This document shows, piece by piece, positions 61,936-64,000 of a stretch of DNA of 64,000 bases. Position numbers and translations under genes: made by a program. The stretch is from a candidate division TM6 bacterium SOIL31. Its GTDB lineage: Bacteria; Babelota; Babeliae; Babelales; Vermiphilaceae. Positions within the stretch are counted from its first letter, which is position 1. The number at the start of each line of letters is the position of its first letter. The stretch is taken from the NCBI GenBank assembly GCA_001468865.1, contig LDIY01000007.1, positions 62,001-126,000 on the forward strand. Direction: 5' to 3'. Below the pieces are notes generated by a model. The model had not been told where the DNA came from and searched no databases. It saw only the letters and a list, made by a program, of their open reading frames with translations.

Positions 61936-62148
61936 TTTTAACTTCACCCCTCATCACCCCAATTTATCACTTTAAAGGATACACTTTTCTAGCTGATAAA
62001 TTCAACAAGGCTATTTAAATTCAGAAAAAGCGTTGATGTTAAAGGGTTTTTTTATAAAACAGCTGGCCTATTATTGCTATTTGAATTGGTATTTTTGTAC
62101 CTTAAAAGGGAATAAAGCTTCACATTATCATAGATGAAAGGATATTTC
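61936..62148. promoter_or_regulatory. Divergent AT-rich region
   Basis: 213 bp between the coiled-coil gene and the 62149 gene. A weak AAAGGGTTTTTTTATAAAAC stretch recalls the AAGGGTTTATAAGGG block upstream of the 53384 and 53953 genes. No confident promoter and no gene. Confidence 0.3.
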
Positions 62149-62586
62149 ATGATGATACGCCCTATAAAAGTTATGATGATTTTGGTGTTGATGCAAATGA
62201 TGAGCGTTGCTCTTGATATGCAGGGTTGTTTTACCACGTTTATCAATGATAAAGGCATCAAAATACTTATTTATGATAAAAATGATGATCTTATTATTCC
62301 TATTGGTAAGAGTGAAAAGCGTCGTTTTGGTAGTGAGAATGAACATGCTCACTTTGTGATTTATACACAAGAGCCGAAGAAAAGATTGTTCTCTCCCTTG
62401 TATACCTGTAAACAAGATCAGTGTGGCGCCAATGGTAATATGCAACTCAAATTTTCTGATATAGAAAATGATACAGAAGCTGCGCAGCTATTTACTATTA
62501 CTGAACATACGCCTCATATGTCCATGGTGCAGCGCGTTTCTGAAGTGATCAAGTCAGAATGTAGCAATTGTGAAAAAGAAGAGTAA
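62149..62586 (+). CDS. Small exported protein of unknown function
   Basis: AAAGGATATTTC precedes the ATG at 62149, giving 145 residues with a signal peptide (KVMMILVLMQMMSVALDM). The mature part looks like a beta-sandwich (CFTTFINDKGIKILIYDKND, HFVIYTQEPKKRLFSPLYTC) with cysteines at both ends of the domain and a C-x-x-C near the end (SECSNCEKEE). Single gene closed by a terminator. Confidence 0.7.
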   Translation: MMIRPIKVMMILVLMQMMSVALDMQGCFTTFINDKGIKILIYDKNDDLIIPIGKSEKRRFGSENEHAHFVIYTQEPKKRLFSPLYTCKQDQCGANGNMQLKFSDIENDTEAAQLFTITEHTPHMSMVQRVSEVIKSECSNCEKEE

Positions 62587-62593
62587 AAAAAAT

Positions 62594-62618
62594 AAAGCCC
62601 AACCTTGGTTGGGCTTTT
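62594..62618. terminator. Bidirectional terminator between the 62149 gene and secA
   Basis: AAAGCCCAACC and GGTTGGGCTTT form a perfect 11-bp stem with a two-base loop, T-run following. Confidence 0.9.
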
Positions 62619-62632
62619 AAAAGAGTGTTGTG

Positions 62633-64000
62633 CTATGCTGGATCATTATTGCCAGAAAAATTTAACCTCTCCAATTCTTCATCTCGACGCTCTTCAATTT
62701 GTTGTGCATTGAACTGGCTAAGATTAAGATGGAAAATGTGATGGACAATATCAAAACGGATATGGGTCATCATTTCACGGAACATATCAAATGCTTCGCG
62801 CTTATATTCAATAAGCGGATTTTTTTGTCCCCATCCCCGTAGACCAATGCCTTCTTTTAAATGATCAAGATTAAGCATATGTTGACGCCATGCTTTATCA
62901 ATTGTTTCTAACACGAGCCATTTTTCAGCTGATTTGATAATATTTTCATTCTGTTGTCTGCGATAGAGATCGTACTGTTCCAGCAAGAAGTCAATGAGGT
63001 CTTTTTCAAATACTTCAACATTCTGGGTTGAAATATGCGCGCCCTCAAAATCTTTCTGTTTCAATCCGGTGATATATTGCAGCGCTTCATACATTTTTTC
63101 TATTTGGTTTGCATTGAGGTGGCGGGTGGGAGCGTTGTAGGCAATTAAATCTTGTACAATGTTAGCGATAAAATCACGCATCAGTTCGTAAATGCGATTT
63201 TCGCCTTCAAGGGCATCAAGTCGATGATTATAAATGACAATACGTTGTTGATTTAAGACGTCATCATATTCAAGAAGATGTTTACGATTGTCAAAGTTAT
63301 GTTTTTCGACGCGTTCTTGTGCGCGTTCAATGGTTTTTGAAACAAGACGAGATTCAATAATTTCATCTTCTTCCATGCCAAAGAACACCATTTTATTTTT
63401 TAATGAATCCCCGGCAAAAATGCGTACTAAATCATCTTCAAGTGATATATAAAAACGAGATTCACCCGGATCGCCCTGTCGGCCAGATCGTCCGCGTAAC
63501 TGATTATCAATACGTCTGCTTTCATGGCGTTCCGTTCCTAAAATATATAAACCTCCTGCAATAATAGATTCAGGAGTTAATTTAATATCAGTCCCGCGAC
63601 CAGCCATGTTGGTTGCAATGGTAATGCGGCCAGCTTCACCGGCGTGAGCAACAATTTCTGCTTCGCGTTCATGTTGTTTTGCATTCAATACATCATGCTT
63701 AATACCGTTGGCAGTTAAAATGGCGCTTAACAACTCTGAAGTTTCAATAGCAATGGTACCGATAAGCACCGGTTGCCCCTTTTTGTGGCGTTCTTTAATA
63801 TCTTCTACAATTGCTTTATATTTTGCGTTTTTTGTTAAAAAAATAAGATCAGGCATATCTTTCCTGATCATAGGACGATGCGTTGGAATTGAGACAACGT
63901 CAAGTTTATAAATATTGTGAAATTCTTCGCTTTCTGTTGCGGCAGTACCAGCCATACCGGCAAGTTTTTTATAAAGTCTGAAAAAATTTTGCAAAGTGAT
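62633..64000 (-). CDS. secA: Preprotein translocase ATPase SecA, 3' part (5' part beyond window)
   Basis: Open from the window edge (ITLQNFFRLYKKLAGMAGTA...) to the stop at 62633: about 455 residues of the C-terminal half. Helicase-like motor 2 is recognisable from KGQPVLIGTIAIETSE, ATNMAGRGTDIKL and ESRRIDNQLRGRSGRQGDPG, followed by the helical scaffold and wing domains. The protein ends in EELERLNFSGNNDPA without the cysteine-rich zinc tail that binds SecB in many proteobacteria. As the Sec motor it would drive export of the many signal-peptide proteins here. Confidence 0.96.
   Translation of the reverse strand: MTLQNFFRLYKKLAGMAGTAATESEEFHNIYKLDVVSIPTHRPMIRKDMPDLIFLTKNAKYKAIVEDIKERHKKGQPVLIGTIAIETSELLSAILTANGIKHDVLNAKQHEREAEIVAHAGEAGRITIATNMAGRGTDIKLTPESIIAGGLYILGTERHESRRIDNQLRGRSGRQGDPGESRFYISLEDDLVRIFAGDSLKNKMVFFGMEEDEIIESRLVSKTIERAQERVEKHNFDNRKHLLEYDDVLNQQRIVIYNHRLDALEGENRIYELMRDFIANIVQDLIAYNAPTRHLNANQIEKMYEALQYITGLKQKDFEGAHISTQNVEVFEKDLIDFLLEQYDLYRRQQNENIIKSAEKWLVLETIDKAWRQHMLNLDHLKEGIGLRGWGQKNPLIEYKREAFDMFREMMTHIRFDIVHHIFHLNLSQFNAQQIEERRDEELERLNFSGNNDPA

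Overview
The window is AT-rich, gene-dense bacterial DNA. Its Gram-negative traits are porin-like outer-membrane proteins, a Skp/OmpH chaperone and SecA. About half the genes encode proteins with an N-terminal signal peptide, many of them lineage-restricted, and even enzymes that are normally cytosolic (UDP-glucose dehydrogenase, GNAT, P-loop kinase, several glycosyltransferases) start with one. This profile, with degenerate ankyrin repeats, secreted M16 and C11 peptidases and few biosynthesis genes, fits a reduced host-associated lineage such as Dependentiae (TM6; Babela-like). That assignment is inference from gene content; no rRNA is present to prove it.

Layout. 1-9 kb: a truncated outer-membrane protein gene, nfo, pyrG, an infB-nusA block, then a 0.6-kb intergenic region carrying a striking origin-like array of 11-bp TTATGCACCAC/TTATCAACCAC repeats next to an AT-rich stretch, then a family-4 uracil-DNA glycosylase gene. 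9-19 kb: exported or membrane-linked sugar-modifying enzymes (DXD glycosyltransferase, fucosyltransferase-like protein, GT2), a DUF1295 membrane enzyme, an FkbM methyltransferase, glyA and a tandem trio of small exported paralogues. 19-31 kb: efp-nusB, exported hydrolase, ndk, rpsA, ldh, an exported P-loop kinase, an M16 peptidase and a short ComEC-like protein. 31-47 kb: secreted clostripain-like peptidase, exported GT2, signal-peptide-bearing Ugd, OCH1-like glycosyltransferase, ankyrin-like protein, alaS, pth, exported GNAT, Skp and a P-type ATPase. 47-62 kb: mostly exported proteins of unknown function, several sharing one apparent repeat domain, with a PfkB kinase, DUF1653 protein, hisS, a second outer-membrane protein and a 1.36-kDa-residue-scale (about 1,360 aa) coiled-coil protein. 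62-64 kb: the 3' part of secA.

Two features stand out. (1) A family of relatively GC-rich, partly palindromic repeats (core resembling CTTCGCCAAGGCTTCGGCGGA) is scattered between genes and also sits in frame inside infB, rpsA and an exported protein, where it encodes peptides of the [10 protein letters not shown] type. It behaves like the Rickettsia palindromic elements. (2) The 8.3-8.6 kb repeat array looks like a replication origin or DnaA-binding locus.

Transcription units are short. Many converge on strong, often bidirectional rho-independent terminators. Most starts are preceded by AAAGGA-type ribosome binding sites, which let several starts be set downstream of the longest open frame. 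No rRNA, tRNA, CRISPR array or insertion sequence was recognised.
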